From Phycisphaerae bacterium (lineage in GTDB: Bacteria > Planctomycetota > Phycisphaerae > UBA1845 > Fen-1342): a stretch of 64,000 bases of DNA. Positions 61,957-64,000 of this stretch are shown in pieces. A program made the position numbers and the translations under genes. The notes below the pieces were generated by a model. It was not told where the DNA came from, did not search any database, and worked only from the letters and a program-made list of their open reading frames with translations. The stretch covers positions 1-64,000 of the forward strand of contig JAUWNI010000005.1 of assembly GCA_030612705.1 (NCBI GenBank), read 5' to 3'. Positions within the stretch are counted from its first letter, which is position 1. The number at the start of each line of letters is the position of its first letter.

Positions 61957-64000
61957 ATGATGCTCAACACCGTGAAATCGACACGGCCGTTCGGCTTGGT
62001 GTTGGTTGTGACGATGTTGGCGGCGAGTGGTGCCTGGGCGGGTGACTCGTGGGTGCAGATCACGCCCGATGGTATGCTGAGCATTGAAGATGCTACGTCG
62101 GCGGGAGTGCCGCGAGTCGACGTGCTTTGTTACGACGAGGGTGGCCTCCAGGTAAGCATCGACATCCCGGGCGTGGCGTTGCGGCCACGGGAGACGGACG
62201 AGGGGGATTTCGTCGTGGTGACGTGGCACGACGCCGCCCCGTGGGGGGAGATCGGCGCGCCGGCGCTGCCGGTCGTGCGGCGGCTGTTCATCGTCCCGCC
62301 CGCTGCGAGCGTCTCGCTGGTAGCGACGGTTGGCACGGCGACTGTGATCGACTCCGCGACCGTCGGTTATCCGTTGCGGGTCATGCCGCGGCAGGCGCCG
62401 ATTCCGAAGATCGAGGGGGCACGCGAGAACGCACCGTTCGATTTCAACGCGACGGCGTATGCGGTGGATACCGACTATCCCGCGGAGGTGGCGACGATCG
62501 AGGAATTGGGGATCGTGCGCGGGCAACGGCTATTCCTGTTGGAAGTACACCCTGTCGCTTACAACCCGGTCGCGCGGATAATCACGCTGCGTTCGCGGAT
62601 CGAAGTGGACATCGAGTTTGTCGGCGGCAGGGCGGCGTCGGACCTTAATCCCTTGCCGGGGCTGGACCGGGTCGTGCTCAATCCCGATCGCGATGCCGAC
62701 GGGAAACGTGGCGGCGGTAACTACCTGATCGTCACGCCAACCACGTTCGAATCGCAAATCGCGTCATTCGCGGCGCACAAGGTAGCCCTGGGCTTTGACG
62801 TGACGACCTACGTCGCCCCCGGCAGCAGCGCGACCACGATCAAAGACCACATCCAGAGTCTGTGGGGCGGACCGGATTCGCCCGACTACATCCTGCTCGT
62901 CGGCGATACACAGTACATCGAGAGCTGGACCGGCGGCGGTGCCGATAACCCCGCGACCGACCTGCCATATACGTGTATGGACGGTTACAACGACTGGTAT
63001 CCAGACATCGCGATCGGCCGTTTCCCCGTAGACAACGCGAGCGAGCTGACCGCCGTGGTCGATAAGACCGTCTACTTCGACCTCAAGGAGTTCTCCGATC
63101 CGAGCTATCTCAACCGGGCCGTTTACATGGCGTCGGAAGACAACTTCTGGATTACCGAGGGGACGCACAACTGGGTGATCGACAATCACATGACCCCGAA
63201 CGGGGTCACGTCCGACAAGCTGTATTGTCATACCTATGACGCGACCACGCAGCAGGTGCGGGAGGCGTTCAACGGCGGGCGGCTGTATGGCATCTTCAGC
63301 GGTCACGGCGGGACATATGCGTGGGGGGACGGGCCGCCGTTCTCGCAGAGCAACGTGCGGAACCTGACCAACGCGGATATGTACTCTTTCGTGCTGAGTT
63401 TCTCGTGCATCACGGGGACGTACACGGTAGACGAATGTTTCATGGAGACGTGGCTGCTGGTGCCGGACAAGGGGGCGGTGGGAACCTGTGGTGCTTCGGC
63501 GGACAGCTCCTGGACCGGGGACGACGTGCTCGAAAAACGCTGGTTCGACGCGATTTATGACACGGAGGACGGCGTGCCCTCCGAGTTCGGCCCCGTTTTC
63601 AACGAAGCCCGGATGCGTTACCTGGCATTGATGGGCAGCGGATCGACGACCCGGCAGTACTTCGAGATGTACAACCTGATGGGCGACCCCTCGCTGACGG
63701 TGGGACAGGTGATTCCGCCGGCGCTGACGATCGAGCTACCCGACGGCGTACCGGAGGCGATGGAGCCCGGCGTGGCGACGGCGATCACGGTGCGGATCGA
63801 GGACGGGGCCGAGACGTACGTGCCGGGGTCGGGTCTGCTGCACTATCGCTTTGACGGCGGGACTTTCCTAACAGCGGCTTTGACGCCGATCGGCGGCGAG
63901 CTTTACGATGCGATGTTACCGTCGGCGTCGTGCGACCAGACGCCGGAGTTCTTCTTCAGTGCCGCGGGCGACGGCGGAACCGTGGTCTATGAGCCGCTGA
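61957..64000 (+). CDS. Peptidase C25 (gingipain-like) secreted protease, 3' truncated by window end
   Basis: aggagg Shine-Dalgarno at about 61947; signal peptide; GGGNYLIVTPTTFE, SPDYILLVGDTQYI, YPDIAIGRFPVDN, GIFSGHGG, SFSCITGTY, NLMGDPSLTV. Confidence 0.9.
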   Translation, partial: MMLNTVKSTRPFGLVLVVTMLAASGAWAGDSWVQITPDGMLSIEDATSAGVPRVDVLCYDEGGLQVSIDIPGVALRPRETDEGDFVVVTWHDAAPWGEIGAPALPVVRRLFIVPPAASVSLVATVGTATVIDSATVGYPLRVMPRQAPIPKIEGARENAPFDFNATAYAVDTDYPAEVATIEELGIVRGQRLFLLEVHPVAYNPVARIITLRSRIEVDIEFVGGRAASDLNPLPGLDRVVLNPDRDADGKRGGGNYLIVTPTTFESQIASFAAHKVALGFDVTTYVAPGSSATTIKDHIQSLWGGPDSPDYILLVGDTQYIESWTGGGADNPATDLPYTCMDGYNDWYPDIAIGRFPVDNASELTAVVDKTVYFDLKEFSDPSYLNRAVYMASEDNFWITEGTHNWVIDNHMTPNGVTSDKLYCHTYDATTQQVREAFNGGRLYGIFSGHGGTYAWGDGPPFSQSNVRNLTNADMYSFVLSFSCITGTYTVDECFMETWLLVPDKGAVGTCGASADSSWTGDDVLEKRWFDAIYDTEDGVPSEFGPVFNEARMRYLALMGSGSTTRQYFEMYNLMGDPSLTVGQVIPPALTIELPDGVPEAMEPGVATAITVRIEDGAETYVPGSGLLHYRFDGGTFLTAALTPIGGELYDAMLPSASCDQTPEFFFSAAGDGGTVVYEPL

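Overview
The window looks like a GC-rich Planctomycetes/Phycisphaerae-like chromosome. The lineage is inferred from PEP-CTERM and dockerin-type proteins, the 'LCLNCGYDLR..CPECG' zinc ribbon, DUF58/MoxR genes and abundant palindromic repeats. Recognisable genes include rsmB-fmt-def, an MCE protein, a multi-PDZ RseP, dxr, an ABC exporter, tatA, hisA, purH, a sigma-70 factor, maf, otsA/otsB, a type IV pilus/type II secretion cluster (pilB-C-M-N-O plus pseudopilin) with coupled signalling genes, a Ser/Thr kinase, an Fe3+-type ABC transporter and a C25 (gingipain-like) peptidase that runs off the right edge. The main discovery candidate is purH. Its reading frame (32946..35540) is interrupted in frame by a REP/RAYT mobile unit (about 33796..34674). 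The unit is a Y1/REP-associated tyrosine transposase with HVH and Tyr motifs intact, bracketed by REP palindromes. The transposase has no ATG/GTG/TTG of its own between the insert's left border and its N-terminus, so it appears to be translated only as an internal domain of PurH, just upstream of the catalytic KH motif. The same REP palindrome is dispersed through the window, and its core is stop-free in five of six frames. A Ser/Thr kinase (53970..56450) also carries three in-frame repeat-derived insertions, which suggests Rickettsia-RPE-like coding-repeat insertion. All product calls rest on motif recognition only; no database search was run.
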